A stretch of 64,000 nucleotides of DNA from Vagococcus martis (GCF_002026305.1 NZ_MVAB01000001.1:2402625-2466624); one strand, 5' to 3'; positions 17,421 to 27,761 are shown, counted from the stretch's first letter. The notes: generated by a model not told the origin, from the letters alone. Numbers and translations: made by a program.

Positions 17421-18278
17421 ATGGAAATAAATGGTTATACACAGCTAGCAGGATTTTTTGCTAGCCCGGCTAAACATAGCTTATCTCCCACATTACATAC
17501 GGCTTCTTTCCAAGCAGCAGGTATTAATGCCGTTTATCTAGCATTTGATATTGCACCGGATAAGTTAAAAGACGCTATCATATCTATTCGAACGTTTAAT
17601 ATGATGGGAGTTAACTTATCCATGCCACATAAGGTTAATGCTCTCCCGTTTATGGATGATTTGTCAGAATCAGCAACATTAATTGGTGCTATTAATACCA
17701 TTGTTCAGGTAGATGGAAAACTAATTGGGCATAATACGGATGGATATGGTTTTATCGAAAGTTTACGTGTTAACCATATATCTATTAAAGGACAAACTAT
17801 GACTCTACTAGGAGCAGGTGGCGCTGCAACTGCTATTTTAGTACAAGCAGCCCTTGATGGATTTAGTACCATTCATGTATTCAGTCGTCGTGGTAAACGA
17901 TATGACGAGATGAAAAAAAAGATTGAGAAACTATCTGATAGTGTTTCTTGTAAGATAACTTTAACCGATTTATATCATACAGATGCTTTAAAAGAAGCAA
18001 TTAATAAATCACACTTACTCGTTAACTCAACCAGTGTTGGCATGATTAATGATGAGTCCTTAATTGAGGATGAGTCACTATTACGAAAAGACTTGGTTGT
18101 CTATGACGTGATTTATAACCCAAGAAAAACCAAACTCTTAAAACAAGCAGAGAAAAAAGGATGTCAAATCATTAATGGGCTTGATATGTTATTGTATCAA
18201 GGAGCAAAGGCGTTTAATCTATGGACAAACCAAGATATGCCTATTGAAAAAGTAAAACACATAATAGAAAAAGCGTAA
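17421..18278 (+). CDS. aroE: Shikimate dehydrogenase
   Basis: It reduces 3-dehydroshikimate to shikimate with NADPH, step 4 of the shikimate pathway. At 285 residues it is a normal length. The substrate-binding block has SPAKHSLSPTLHTASF and NLSMPHKVNALPFMDD, which includes the catalytic Lys and Asp pair, and the NADP site is LLGAGGAATAILVQA (about 129-143). AGGAGGAA precedes the ATG by ten bases. It is the first gene of an eight-gene aro operon controlled by the upstream attenuator. Confidence 0.95.
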   Translation: MEINGYTQLAGFFASPAKHSLSPTLHTASFQAAGINAVYLAFDIAPDKLKDAIISIRTFNMMGVNLSMPHKVNALPFMDDLSESATLIGAINTIVQVDGKLIGHNTDGYGFIESLRVNHISIKGQTMTLLGAGGAATAILVQAALDGFSTIHVFSRRGKRYDEMKKKIEKLSDSVSCKITLTDLYHTDALKEAINKSHLLVNSTSVGMINDESLIEDESLLRKDLVVYDVIYNPRKTKLLKQAEKKGCQIINGLDMLLYQGAKAFNLWTNQDMPIEKVKHIIEKA

Positions 18279-18295
18279 AGAAAGAAGGAAATCTC

Positions 18296-19315
18296 ATGAT
18301 CGTTATTATGAAATTAGGTGCAACAAGTGAACAAATTAATCAAGTCGTAAAAAGAATTGAAGAAAGTGATTTAGAAGTTCAAGTAAACACTGGTGAAGAA
18401 CAAGTCGTTTTAGGAATTAAAGGTGATACACGAAATATTCAAGATATCGCGTTCAATAGTTATGAAGGGGTAGATAAAGCTGTTCGTATTACGAACACAT
18501 ATAAACTAAGTTCCCGTGAATTTCATCCGGATAACACAGTTGTAGACGTTGATGGGTTAAAAATTGGGGATGGTAGTTTCATCACAATGGCTGGTCCATG
18601 TTCAATCGAAGGATTAGACCAAATTCGTGAAACTGCTCGTATGGCAAAAGCTGGTGGAGCAAGTGTCTTACGTGGTGGAGCGTTCAAACCTCGTACTTCT
18701 CCATACGCTTTCCAAGGTTTGGAAGAAGAAGGATTAAAATACATTAGACAAGCAGCTGATGAGTTTGATATGAAAGTTATTACAGAAGTGATGGATGAAG
18801 CTCATATTGATATGGTCGCTGAATACTCTGATATTTTACAAATCGGTGCTAGAAACATGCAAAACTATAAATTACTTAGCGCTGTGGGACAAACTGGTAA
18901 ACCAATCGGCTTGAAACGTGGGATTGCTGGAACGATTGATGAGTGGTTAAATGCTGCGGAGTACATCGCCGTTTCTGGAAAAAGTGATGTTATCTTTATC
19001 GAACGCGGCATTCGTACTTACGAAACAGCCACAAGGAACACATTTGATTTAAGTGCCATTCCTCTTATTAAAAAATTAAGCCACTTCCCTATTATTGCTG
19101 ACCCTAGTCATGGTACTGGTGTATGGGACTTAGTCACACCAATGGCAAGAGCTAGTGTCGCTGCAGGAGCTGATGGCATGATCGTTGAAATTCATCCAGA
19201 TCCAGCCAACGCTTGGTCAGACGGACAACAATCATTAAATGAAAAAACTTACTTACGAATGATGGACGAAGTAAATGTGTTAGTTAAAGCAATGGAAGAA
19301 ATTAAATCACTATAA
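18296..19315 (+). CDS. aroF: DAHP synthase (3-deoxy-7-phosphoheptulonate synthase)
   Basis: It condenses phosphoenolpyruvate and erythrose 4-phosphate, the entry step of aromatic synthesis. The 339-residue protein is of the I-beta type: residues 1-70 form a ferredoxin-like regulatory domain and the rest is the TIM barrel with AGPCSIEG, RGGAFKPRTSP and ADPSHGTG. The N-terminal domain mediates feedback by Tyr or Phe in relatives such as the Thermotoga enzyme. There is no fused chorismate mutase, and no separate one in this window. The gene lies 17 bases after aroE. Naming differs between species (aroF, aroG or aroA). Confidence 0.95.
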   Translation: MIVIMKLGATSEQINQVVKRIEESDLEVQVNTGEEQVVLGIKGDTRNIQDIAFNSYEGVDKAVRITNTYKLSSREFHPDNTVVDVDGLKIGDGSFITMAGPCSIEGLDQIRETARMAKAGGASVLRGGAFKPRTSPYAFQGLEEEGLKYIRQAADEFDMKVITEVMDEAHIDMVAEYSDILQIGARNMQNYKLLSAVGQTGKPIGLKRGIAGTIDEWLNAAEYIAVSGKSDVIFIERGIRTYETATRNTFDLSAIPLIKKLSHFPIIADPSHGTGVWDLVTPMARASVAAGADGMIVEIHPDPANAWSDGQQSLNEKTYLRMMDEVNVLVKAMEEIKSL

Positions 19316-19333
19316 ACTAAAGGAGTCTTTTGC

Positions 19334-20401
19334 ATGATTGAAGTAAATTTACCAAATCACCATTATAAAATTGAGGTTCAACGAGGTCTTTTGAAGTCTT
19401 GTGGGCAATGGGTGGCGAATATATGGCGACCACAACGAGTAGCGATTATCACAGATGAAACTGTCGCAGAACTTTATGGTGATGATGTGGCTGATAATTT
19501 AGTTGATCACGGCTTTGACATTACCATGCTTGTTGTCCCACCAGGGGAAGAAAGTAAATCACTAGAAAAAGCAACATATTTATATGATGCGCTAGCTGAT
19601 AACGGCTTTACACGTAGTGATGGAGTTATTGCCTTAGGTGGAGGTGTCATTGGAGATTTAGCAGGGTTTGTGGCCTCGACTTATATGAGAGGACTGCATT
19701 TTCTACAAATCCCAACCACTCTTTTAGCTCAAGTTGATTCTAGTATTGGTGGCAAGACTGCTGTTAATACTAAAAAAGCGAAAAACCTTGTCGGAACGTT
19801 CGCTCAACCTGATGGTGTCTTAATCGACCCAAATGTTTTAAAGACGTTGGAAATGAGACGTGTCAGAGAAGGTATCGCGGAAATAATCAAATCAGCTGCT
19901 ATTGCAGATAAAGAGCTTTGGGATTACTTAGGAACACTAAAAAATGAAGAAGATTTACTCAATCATGCAGAAGAAGTCATTCATGCGTCACTAAATGTCA
20001 AACGTCGTGTCGTTGAAGAAGATGAATTTGATCATGGTAGTCGGCTAACACTTAACTTTGGTCATACAATTGGTCATGCGATTGAAAAAACATCTGGTTA
20101 TGGTGTGATTAGTCATGGTGAAGGGGTTAGCTTAGGTATGGTCATGATTTCGACTCGTGCGGAAGCCTTTAACCAATCACCTAGAGGAATCACTGAAGAA
20201 TTAATTACCATGTTGAAAAAATTTAATTTACCAACAAGTATTGCGTTAAATCGTGAGACGATTTTTGAAGCGATTACGCATGATAAAAAAGCACGTGGGA
20301 ACACACTAAAAATAATATTATTAAAACAAATTGGCCAAGCCAAAATCGTAGATATACCGATTGAACAAATGAAAGATTACATTATTGAGGAGGAAGTATA
20401 G
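19334..20401 (+). CDS. aroB: 3-Dehydroquinate synthase
   Basis: It converts DAHP to 3-dehydroquinate using NAD and a divalent metal. The protein is 355 residues. The NAD-binding motif is [13 protein letters not shown], and the substrate loop [15 protein letters not shown] is intact. The metal ligands include Glu in EGIAEIIK and His in [18 protein letters not shown] precedes the ATG. Its stop codon overlaps the GTG of aroC by one base, indicating translational coupling. The step 3 enzyme 3-dehydroquinate dehydratase (aroD) is not in this operon. Confidence 0.96.
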   Translation: MIEVNLPNHHYKIEVQRGLLKSCGQWVANIWRPQRVAIITDETVAELYGDDVADNLVDHGFDITMLVVPPGEESKSLEKATYLYDALADNGFTRSDGVIALGGGVIGDLAGFVASTYMRGLHFLQIPTTLLAQVDSSIGGKTAVNTKKAKNLVGTFAQPDGVLIDPNVLKTLEMRRVREGIAEIIKSAAIADKELWDYLGTLKNEEDLLNHAEEVIHASLNVKRRVVEEDEFDHGSRLTLNFGHTIGHAIEKTSGYGVISHGEGVSLGMVMISTRAEAFNQSPRGITEELITMLKKFNLPTSIALNRETIFEAITHDKKARGNTLKIILLKQIGQAKIVDIPIEQMKDYIIEEEV

Positions 20402-21567
20402 TGAGATATATTACAGCCGGTGAATCACATGGTCCTGAACTAACAGCAATCATTGAAGGACTTCCTGCAGGATTACCTTTAACTGCAGATGACATAAACA
20501 AAGAATTAATTAGACGTCAAACAGGATACGGTCGTGGTGGGCGTATGCTTATTGAAACAGACCGTGTTAGAATCACGTCAGGTTTACGTCACGGAAAAAC
20601 ATTAGGTTCTCCTATTACACTAGTCGTTGAAAACAAAGACTGGAAGAACTGGACAAAAGTTATGGGGATTGAAGACGTGCCTGAAAAACAAAAGAAAATC
20701 CGTCGTGTCGCTAGACCTAGACCAGGACATGCTGACTTAGTTGGTGGCATGAAATACCACTTCAATGATTTAAGAAACGTGTTAGAACGCTCGTCGGCAC
20801 GAGAAACAACAATGCGAGTGGCAATCGGTGCAATCGCTAAAAAAATCCTTTCAGAATTAGACATTGACGTTGCTGGTCATGTTACCATGCTTGGTGGGAT
20901 TAAAGCAACAGTGCCTGATGGCTTAACTGTCTCAGAAATTCGTGATATTTCAGAACAATCAGATGTGCGTGTGGTAGATGCCACGGTTGAACAAGAGATT
21001 CGTGACTTAATTGATGAAACAAAGAAAAAAGGTGACACAATTGGTGGCGTCGTTGAAGTATTAGTTGGTGGCGTTCCTGCAGGATTAGGAAGTTATGTCC
21101 AATGGGATCGAAAACTAGATGCCAAAATCGCACAAGCTGTCGTTAGTATTAACGCGTTTAAAGGTGCAGAGTTTGGCGTAGGCTTTGAAGCTGGTGTATT
21201 ACCTGGTTCTCAAGTCATGGATGAAATTCTTTGGGATGAAAAAAATGGCTATACAAGACGTAGCAATAATTTAGGTGGTTTTGAAGGCGGTATGACAAAC
21301 GGTGAGCCAATTGTTGTCCGTGGGGTGATGAAACCTATTCCGACTTTATACAAACCTCTGCAAAGTGTTGATATCGACACAAAAGAGCCATACAAAGCAA
21401 GTATCGAACGCTCTGATAGTACAGCAGTTCCGGCTGCAAGTGTGGTAGCTGAAAATGTCGTAGCAACTGTTGTAGCAAATGAAATTCTTGAAAAATTTGA
21501 GAGTGATTCATTTGAAGAACTTGTTCAATCAGTAAAAGAATACAGAGAGTACACTAAAAACTTTTAG
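20401..21567 (+). CDS. aroC: Chorismate synthase
   Basis: An FMN-dependent enzyme forming chorismate from EPSP. The protein is 388 residues and starts at GTG 20401 with GAGGAGG just inside the end of aroB. Signature blocks present are [32 protein letters not shown] and the C-terminal [16 protein letters not shown]. It sits centrally in the aro operon, tightly coupled to aroB. Confidence 0.96.
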   Translation: MRYITAGESHGPELTAIIEGLPAGLPLTADDINKELIRRQTGYGRGGRMLIETDRVRITSGLRHGKTLGSPITLVVENKDWKNWTKVMGIEDVPEKQKKIRRVARPRPGHADLVGGMKYHFNDLRNVLERSSARETTMRVAIGAIAKKILSELDIDVAGHVTMLGGIKATVPDGLTVSEIRDISEQSDVRVVDATVEQEIRDLIDETKKKGDTIGGVVEVLVGGVPAGLGSYVQWDRKLDAKIAQAVVSINAFKGAEFGVGFEAGVLPGSQVMDEILWDEKNGYTRRSNNLGGFEGGMTNGEPIVVRGVMKPIPTLYKPLQSVDIDTKEPYKASIERSDSTAVPAASVVAENVVATVVANEILEKFESDSFEELVQSVKEYREYTKNF

Positions 21568-21584
21568 TTGCTAGGAGGATGTGT

Positions 21585-22676
21585 ATGACTGGGAAAACAA
21601 TCATGATTGTTGGTCTAGGATTAATCGGTGCTTCCTTGGCTAAATGTATAAAAATTGACCATCCTGAAGCTAATGTTATTGGTTGGGATTATTCTGATAG
21701 CACAAAACTAATTGCTAAAAAAATTGGCATTGTAGACGAGATTCCTCATTCATTTGAAGAGGGTGCCAAAATGTCAGATGTCATTATTTTAGCCACACCT
21801 GTGTCAATTTCAATTGACTATTTAAATCAACTAGCATCACTTCAATTAAAAGAAAACCTCTTAGTGAGTGACACAGCTAGTACCAAAAAAGACATTATGC
21901 AACAAGCCAAAGAGATGCCGTTTGACTTTATTGGTGCTCACCCAATGGCAGGTTCACACAAGTCTGGTGTCACAGCCGCTGATGAGAACTTATTTGAAAA
22001 TGCTTATTTTATTATAACGAACGATCGACACATAAACCGTGTGGAGGAGTTAACACAACTATACAGCGGAACTCATGCCAAATATGTGGAACTAACATCT
22101 GATGAGCACGATGAAATCACAGCGATGTTATCCCATTTGCCACATATTATCGCATCAGGTTTAGTCAATCAAGCCGATGACTTTAATCAAGAGCACCCAC
22201 GAGCCAAACAATTAGCCGCTGGAGGATTTCGTGATATTACTAGGATTGCCTCATCAGACCCGAAAATGTGGACGGATATCTTAATGAGTAATCGCACCAC
22301 ACTTGTACAAGAGCTTGATGATTGGCAAAAGCAAATGAGTCAAGTGAAACAGTGGTTATTAAGTAAAGACTCTGATGCCATTTATGATTTTTTTGAACGG
22401 GCAAAAGAAACCCGTGATCAACTTCCAATCCACCAAAAAGGGTCAATCCCGGCATTTTACGATTTATTTGTGGACGTGCCGGATAAACCTGGGATTATTG
22501 CTGAAGTAACGGGGATTTTAGGAGAAGCCAATATCTCAATCATCAACTTAAAAATATTAGAAACACGAGAAGACATTATCGGTGTGCTGCAGGTTAGTTT
22601 TAAAAATGACCATGACTTATTGCAAGCAAAAGAATGCATTGAAACACACACAGATTATGTCTGTCGAACACAATAG
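21585..22676 (+). CDS. tyrA: Prephenate dehydrogenase with ACT domain
   Basis: It oxidises prephenate to 4-hydroxyphenylpyruvate for tyrosine. The 363-residue protein has an N-terminal Rossmann fold ([15 protein letters not shown]), the TyrA block [13 protein letters not shown], and a C-terminal ACT domain from about 293 ([20 protein letters not shown]) that usually mediates tyrosine feedback. I place the start at ATG 21585, because AGGAGG at 21573-21578 directly abuts the upstream ATG at 21579 and would be too close. The gene follows aroC by 17 bases. Confidence 0.94.
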   Translation: MTGKTIMIVGLGLIGASLAKCIKIDHPEANVIGWDYSDSTKLIAKKIGIVDEIPHSFEEGAKMSDVIILATPVSISIDYLNQLASLQLKENLLVSDTASTKKDIMQQAKEMPFDFIGAHPMAGSHKSGVTAADENLFENAYFIITNDRHINRVEELTQLYSGTHAKYVELTSDEHDEITAMLSHLPHIIASGLVNQADDFNQEHPRAKQLAAGGFRDITRIASSDPKMWTDILMSNRTTLVQELDDWQKQMSQVKQWLLSKDSDAIYDFFERAKETRDQLPIHQKGSIPAFYDLFVDVPDKPGIIAEVTGILGEANISIINLKILETREDIIGVLQVSFKNDHDLLQAKECIETHTDYVCRTQ

Positions 22677-22690
22677 GAGGAAATGACATT

Positions 22691-23977
22691 ATGAAATTAA
22701 TCTCAGCTAGTCCATTAAATGGAACCATTCACGTTCCTGCTGATAAATCTATTTCACATCGAAGCATTATGTTTGGTGCGATTTCAGAAGGTACCACAAC
22801 CATCAAAAACTTCTTACGAGGAGAAGATTGTTTAAGTACACTTAACGCATTTAAAAGTTTAGGTGTGCCAATCACAGATGATGGTGAAACCATTCGTGTA
22901 ACAGGTGTAGGCTTTGATGGTCTAAAAAAACCAGCTACATCACTTGATTTAGGTAATTCTGGTACCACCATTCGTTTGATGATGGGAATTTTGGCGAAAC
23001 AGTCATTCGACACCGTTTTATTTGGTGACGAGTACTTAAACAAACGCCCAATGAATCGCGTCATGTTACCACTTAATCAAATGAATGCTAATCTATCTGG
23101 GCATGATAATAGTGAATATCCTCCTATTCATATTTCAGCTAATAATCAACTAACACCAATCACTTATCACATGCCAGTAGCAAGTGCTCAAGTGAAATCT
23201 GCTATCTTGTTTGCAGCCTTGCAAGCTGATGGTGAGACAACCATTATCGAAAAAGAACCGACTAGAAATCACACTGAAGAGATGATTCGTCAATTTGGTG
23301 GGACGATCACAACAGATGGAAAAGACATTCGTATGACAGGTCCACAACGATTAGTTGGACAAAACGTTACTGTGCCTGGTGATATTTCATCTGCAGCGTT
23401 CTTTTTAGTTGCCGGAGCTATTGTGCCAAATAGTGACATAGTGCTTAAAAACGTGGGGGTTAACCCAACGAGAACAGGGATTCTAGATGTTTTAGAAGAG
23501 ATGAATGCCGATGTGGTGATTAGTGAAGAAGATCATGCTAACCAATCAGCCACCATCACTGTCAAAACAAGTAATTTAACTTCTACAATAGTTGGTGGGG
23601 ATATTATTCCTCGTTTGATTGATGAAATTCCCATTATTGCGTTACTTGCAACACAAGCAAATGGTCAAACAATCATTAAAAATGCTGAAGAACTAAAAGT
23701 AAAAGAAACCAATCGTATTGACGCAACAGCTGAAGAATTAAGAAAACTTGGTGCAGATATCAAGCCAACAGAAGATGGGTTAATCATCAATGGCCCATGT
23801 CAATTGCACGGTGGAAAAGTATCTAGTCGAGGGGATCATCGTATAGGGATGATGCTTCAAATCGCTGCGTTACTAACTGATGAAGAAGTCATTATGGAAA
23901 AATCAGAAGCTGTCTCAGTATCGTATCCCAATTTTTTTGATGACGTCTATCAATTAAGAAAAACAAGGAGGGGCTAA
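22691..23977 (+). CDS. aroA: EPSP synthase (3-phosphoshikimate 1-carboxyvinyltransferase)
   Basis: It transfers enolpyruvate from PEP to shikimate 3-phosphate. The 428-residue protein carries the shikimate-phosphate motif [12 protein letters not shown], the [15 protein letters not shown] block and the C-terminal LKVKETNRI and [10 protein letters not shown] motifs. In sensitive enzymes the middle block reads GNAGTxxRP; here it is GNSGTTIRL, the pattern of class II Gram-positive enzymes. AGGAGGAA precedes the ATG. One base separates its stop from aroK. Confidence 0.96.
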   Translation: MKLISASPLNGTIHVPADKSISHRSIMFGAISEGTTTIKNFLRGEDCLSTLNAFKSLGVPITDDGETIRVTGVGFDGLKKPATSLDLGNSGTTIRLMMGILAKQSFDTVLFGDEYLNKRPMNRVMLPLNQMNANLSGHDNSEYPPIHISANNQLTPITYHMPVASAQVKSAILFAALQADGETTIIEKEPTRNHTEEMIRQFGGTITTDGKDIRMTGPQRLVGQNVTVPGDISSAAFFLVAGAIVPNSDIVLKNVGVNPTRTGILDVLEEMNADVVISEEDHANQSATITVKTSNLTSTIVGGDIIPRLIDEIPIIALLATQANGQTIIKNAEELKVKETNRIDATAEELRKLGADIKPTEDGLIINGPCQLHGGKVSSRGDHRIGMMLQIAALLTDEEVIMEKSEAVSVSYPNFFDDVYQLRKTRRG

Positions 23978-23978
23978 T

Positions 23979-24482
23979 ATGACGATTGTCTTAATCGGTT
24001 TTATGGGTGCCGGAAAAACAACAGTAGGAAAAATTTTAGCTCAAAAAACAAGTAGTAAACAAGTTGATTTAGATAAATACATCGTTGATAAAATTAATAT
24101 GCCAATATCTGAGTATTTTGATAAATATGGAGTAGAAGCATTTCGAACATTAGAAACACAAATTTTAAAAGAACATGTTAATTTCCCAGGTATTGTCTCG
24201 CCTGGCGGTGGCGTTATTTTAAAAGAGGAAAATCAAGCCATTTTAAGAAATATGCCATTAGTTGTTTATTTACAAACAAATTTAGATGAGTTGCTAAACC
24301 GTATCGAACATGACTATGAAAATTATCGTCCGCTGATTGATGATAAAACGGTTGACGAGATAAGAGAAATCTATTTGCCAAGAGTACCCCTTTACGAAGA
24401 CATTGCACATCATACTATCAATACAACAGATAAAACGCCGGAACAAATTGCAGATATGATTTTAGCATTGGTAGGTGATTAA
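23979..24482 (+). CDS. aroK: Shikimate kinase
   Basis: It phosphorylates shikimate at the 3-OH with ATP. The 167-residue protein has the P-loop GFMGAGKTTVGK (8-19), DLDKYI, FRTLE and SPGGGVI, all diagnostic of shikimate kinases. The lid region contains RPLIDD. GGAGGGG within the aroA end is its ribosome site, and its stop is directly adjacent to the pheA start. Confidence 0.95.
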   Translation: MTIVLIGFMGAGKTTVGKILAQKTSSKQVDLDKYIVDKINMPISEYFDKYGVEAFRTLETQILKEHVNFPGIVSPGGGVILKEENQAILRNMPLVVYLQTNLDELLNRIEHDYENYRPLIDDKTVDEIREIYLPRVPLYEDIAHHTINTTDKTPEQIADMILALVGD

Positions 24483-25310
24483 ATGGAAGTTGGCTATTTA
24501 GGTCCTAAAAATTCATTTACTTATAAGGCAGCCTCTTATTATTTCGATGATAGCTCATTACAACCCTATTCGAGTATTACCAGCTGCCTAAACGCCTTAA
24601 CACATATGCAAGTAGATTATGTGGTTGTTCCAATAGAAAATTCGTTGGAGGGTTCAGTGCATACTAGCATAGATGGGCTGTTTCACCACAAAGATATCAA
24701 AGTATATAAAGAAATTATTCTTCCTATAAAACAAAACTTATTAGTCAATGACTTGACGATAGTGCCTGAAAAAATACTCTCTCACCCTCAAGCTATCGCT
24801 CAATCACAACACTTTTTAGAAACATGTTATCCGAATGTATTGATTGAGCAAGTACCATCTACCACTTTTGCGGCCGAATACGTCGCTGGACATCCAGATG
24901 AATCAGTTGGAGCGATTGCCTCAAAAGAAGCAGCAGAAGAATATGGCTTAGAAATTTTATCAGAAAATATCCAAGATAATCGATTTAATCAAACGCGTTT
25001 TTGGTTATTAGGAAAACAACCATTCAAAATTGATGATTCTAATATACAGAAATTAAGTTTGTTTATCACGTTACCTAAGAATACACCTGGAATTTTACAT
25101 AAAGTCCTTTCTGCGTTTGCTTGGCGTGAAATTGATTTAAGCAAAATAGAGTCAAGACCACTAAAGACAGAGTTAGGTGAATATTATTTTATTATTGACG
25201 TCATCATTCAGGATAATATCCCTCTAGTTGAACACGCATTAGAAGAAATCACGCTATTAGGTGTGACTTACCAGCATCTAGGCTGCTACTCAATTGTTAT
25301 AAAGGAGTGA
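24483..25310 (+). CDS. pheA: Prephenate dehydratase with ACT domain
   Basis: It converts prephenate to phenylpyruvate for phenylalanine. The 275-residue protein has the periplasmic-binding-like catalytic domain (VPIENSLEGSVH; the NQTRFWLLG block with the catalytic Thr-Arg-Phe) and an ACT domain from about 195 with the KIESRP motif that binds phenylalanine. It is the monofunctional type, without chorismate mutase. The start directly follows the aroK stop. With tyrA in the same operon, Tyr and Phe synthesis are set jointly, matching the mixed Tyr/Phe leader peptide. Confidence 0.95.
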   Translation: MEVGYLGPKNSFTYKAASYYFDDSSLQPYSSITSCLNALTHMQVDYVVVPIENSLEGSVHTSIDGLFHHKDIKVYKEIILPIKQNLLVNDLTIVPEKILSHPQAIAQSQHFLETCYPNVLIEQVPSTTFAAEYVAGHPDESVGAIASKEAAEEYGLEILSENIQDNRFNQTRFWLLGKQPFKIDDSNIQKLSLFITLPKNTPGILHKVLSAFAWREIDLSKIESRPLKTELGEYYFIIDVIIQDNIPLVEHALEEITLLGVTYQHLGCYSIVIKE

Positions 25311-25315
25311 AGTAA

Positions 25316-26101
25316 GTGTTAATTAATTGCCAAAACGTGTCATTTATAAGAGAAAAAGAATGTATCTTACAAGAAATAAATTGGCAAATGAGTCCAGGGG
25401 AGAACTGGGTCATTTTAGGGTTAAATGGGTCTGGGAAAACAACGCTTTTAAAAATGATAACGGGATATAATTGGCCTTCAAATGGCGAATTAACAGTTCT
25501 TGGTGAAACGTTTGGAAAGACATCCATCCCTGATTTAAAGAAAAAAATAGGGTGGGTCAGCTCAGACTTAAAACATCGAATTAATTCTAATGATGTATCT
25601 GAAAACATTGTCTTAAGTGGCAAGTTTGCAAGTATTGGAATTTGGGAGAAAACAACCAAAGATGAGGAAGACCTAGCCAAACACATTCTAATTCGATGTG
25701 GTGGTAAAGCGTTGATTGGTAAGAAGTTCGGTATACTGTCACAAGGTCAACAGCAAATTGTGCTAATTGCTAGAGCGTTGATGGCTAAGCCTGAACTACT
25801 GATATTTGATGAACCTTGTAATGGACTTGATTTGTTTGCAAGACAATCCATGTTAGATAGAATTGATCACATCGCACAAGAAAAACAAACGAAAGGGTTA
25901 ATCTTTGTTACTCATTATATAGAAGAAATTCCAGCAAGTTTTGACCATATATTATTACTTAAAGATGGAAAAATATTTGCAAAAGGATTAAAATCAGACG
26001 TCTTAACGCCTGATTTGTTAACACGATTTTATGACAATGCTGTTGAGGTCATTAAATTACCAGATAATCGACTAACCATTATACCAAAAAGTTCTAAGTG
26101 A
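25316..26101 (+). CDS. ABC ATPase of the YlmA type
   Basis: A 261-residue single ATP-binding subunit starting at GTG 25316 after AAGGAG. It shows Walker A GLNGSGKTT, a degenerate signature LSQGQQQIV in place of LSGGQ, Walker B LLIFDEPCNGLD and the switch His in FVTHYIEEI. It most resembles Bacillus YlmA and ModF/PhrA-like stand-alone ATPases. No permease gene is near. It follows pheA by five bases, so it belongs to the aro transcript, but a link to aromatic metabolism is not evident from sequence. A terminator overlaps its stop. Confidence 0.85.
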   Translation: MLINCQNVSFIREKECILQEINWQMSPGENWVILGLNGSGKTTLLKMITGYNWPSNGELTVLGETFGKTSIPDLKKKIGWVSSDLKHRINSNDVSENIVLSGKFASIGIWEKTTKDEEDLAKHILIRCGGKALIGKKFGILSQGQQQIVLIARALMAKPELLIFDEPCNGLDLFARQSMLDRIDHIAQEKQTKGLIFVTHYIEEIPASFDHILLLKDGKIFAKGLKSDVLTPDLLTRFYDNAVEVIKLPDNRLTIIPKSSK

Positions 26102-26120
26102 TTACTTCAGAGCTTTTTAT
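26086..26120 (+). terminator. Terminator at the end of the aro operon
   Basis: AAAAAGTTCT (26086-26095, inside the last codons) pairs with AGAGCTTTTT (26109-26118) with one G-U pair. Confidence 0.6.
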
Positions 26121-26549
26121 TTTGTTGTCGTTAGGAAGAGTGGTGTATTATCTTGTCGATAGAAAATTATTTTAAGTTGGTTTACATAATATATATTAAA
26201 CGAAGTTGGTTTTAAGAGCTTTAAATACTTAAAAGTGATTAACTATCAATGAAACTTACTTTAAAATCATTTGACACACATGCATTTAGTTATAACTTTT
26301 CATTAATTCATTTGATATGTGTTTCGATGACCAATCTAAATTCTTTAACCCAGTTACATATATAGATAATCATAATTAAAATATTCGCTACAAAAGTTTT
26401 AATTTATTCAAACTTAGACAAATCATTAATCAACTAATAATTTAAGTTCATACAATTCATATTTATAAATAAATTTACCAGATCAGTTTAATCATTTTAT
26501 GAACTGGCTTAATAACATCATTACTTAAATATACTATGGCTTTGTTTTT
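26121..26549. other. Long AT-rich gene-free region before dif-like site
   Basis: I see no ORF with a ribosome site here. AAGTTCATA (26444-26452) and TATGAACT (26498-26505) form a spaced inverted repeat that reuses the AGTTCA hexamer found near the short recombinase at 16.3 kb; this may be chance in such AT-rich DNA. The region leads into the dif-like site and xerS. Confidence 0.4.
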
Positions 26550-26580
26550 ACCTTTCTTGAAAGTATTATCTTTCCGGAAA
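26550..26580. other. Candidate dif site (XerS type), chromosome dimer resolution
   Basis: A 31-bp segment made of two halves of the form TTTC-N2-GAAA: TTTCTTGAAA (26553-26562) and TTTCCGGAAA (26571-26580), around the centre GTATTATC. This closely follows the arrangement I recall for dif-SL of streptococci and lactococci, which also lies just upstream of xerS. Here it ends about 100 bp before the xerS start. The predominant gene orientation changes from forward to reverse shortly after it, as expected where replication forks meet. Recognition by XerS is inferred. Confidence 0.7.
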
Positions 26581-26622
26581 ACTAGACCTAATCAATAAAA
26601 TAACAAAATAAATTATATTTTA

Positions 26623-26651
26623 TTGACATTTTTATATTAAAAGTATATTAT
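26623..26651 (+). promoter_or_regulatory. Promoter of xerS
   Basis: TTGACA (26623-26628), 17-base spacer, TATTAT (26646-26651), about 30 bases before the xerS ATG. Confidence 0.7.
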
Positions 26652-26681
26652 TAATACAAACATATGTTTGGAGGTTTAGTT

Positions 26682-27761
26682 ATGTCACAAGAAAAAAATA
26701 TTACACGATTGGAATATGAATTGAAATCTCTCCCCTTTTTTATTCAAGAATATATCGAAAAAAAGCGGATTGTGCCCTATTCTGTCACTACTTTATATGA
26801 ATACGCAAAAGAATACCGACGTTTCTTTGAATGGTTAAAACAAGAAGCCATTATGTCAAACGACCTCTCTTCTATCTCGTTACAAGATTTACGAAACTTA
26901 ACAGAGCGTGACGTTGAATTATATAAAGGATTTTTGTTAGCCTCTCCTCGTTTAGGGACGACGGCTGACGGTCAATTAAGAAGTCACGTCAGTATTCAAC
27001 GTTCGATCACGGCATTAAAGTCACTCTTTCATTTTTTAGCAACGCAGACTGCTGATGAAAATGGTGCGACTTACCTATCTCATAATATTATGGATAAAGT
27101 TGATAATGTTAAAACTGGTCGAACCCTTCAAGATCGGTCACGATCGATTGAAAATAAACTATTTATTGGTGATGAGTCGCTTGATTTTATTGAATTTATT
27201 GATTCAACCTATGAAAAAACGCTACAAAGTCATCAAGCAAAAAGTGCATTTTATCGTAATAAAGACCGTGACATTGCGATTATCGCCTTATTCCTAGGAA
27301 CTGGTATGCGTCTTTCTGAATTAGTGAACATGAAAGTATCTGATTTAGATGTTTTAAATATGGAAGCAACCGTGATTCGAAAAGGAGGTTTCAAAGATAC
27401 AACCATGATTTCATCTATTTTTATGCCATACATCACGCAATATTTAGATAACAGAGAAAAATTATATCATCCTGAAAGCAGTGAAAAAAGTCTGTTTTTA
27501 TCGTTTTACCGAGGATCAGCTCAACGAATTGATCAATCTACGGTAGAAAAACTGGTTGGAAAATACAGTAGTGTGTTTAAAACCCGTGTGACGCCACATA
27601 AACTTAGACACACTGTCGGCACACAGCTCTACAAAAAAACCAATAGTTTGCTAACTGTTTCCCACCAACTAGGACAAACAGGAACAAGTGCCACAGCGAT
27701 TTATACGCACATCATCGATGAAGAAAAACGTGAAGCCATCAATGATTTATGGACGAATTAA
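26682..27761 (+). CDS. xerS: Single-subunit chromosome dimer recombinase XerS
   Basis: A 359-residue tyrosine recombinase whose full length follows streptococcal XerS: SVTTLYEYAKEYRRFFEWL (core-binding domain), NKDRDIAIIALFLGTGMRLSE (first Arg), IRKGG (Lys), VTPHKLRHT (H-x-x-R) and AIYTHI (Tyr). The residue after LG in SHQLGQTGTS is Gln, where XerC/D and, as I recall, pneumococcal XerS have His. I start it at ATG 26682 behind GGAGG, not at the upstream ATG 26664 that overlaps the ribosome site. With FtsK it would resolve chromosome dimers at dif. The dif-like site is about 100 bp upstream. Confidence 0.92.
   Translation: MSQEKNITRLEYELKSLPFFIQEYIEKKRIVPYSVTTLYEYAKEYRRFFEWLKQEAIMSNDLSSISLQDLRNLTERDVELYKGFLLASPRLGTTADGQLRSHVSIQRSITALKSLFHFLATQTADENGATYLSHNIMDKVDNVKTGRTLQDRSRSIENKLFIGDESLDFIEFIDSTYEKTLQSHQAKSAFYRNKDRDIAIIALFLGTGMRLSELVNMKVSDLDVLNMEATVIRKGGFKDTTMISSIFMPYITQYLDNREKLYHPESSEKSLFLSFYRGSAQRIDQSTVEKLVGKYSSVFKTRVTPHKLRHTVGTQLYKKTNSLLTVSHQLGQTGTSATAIYTHIIDEEKREAINDLWTN

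Noticed and set aside
26444..26505. Second recombinase site set related to the boxes at 16.3 kb
   Set aside because: Only one AGTTCA/TGAACT pair with a 60-bp span; in DNA this AT-rich the match may be chance.
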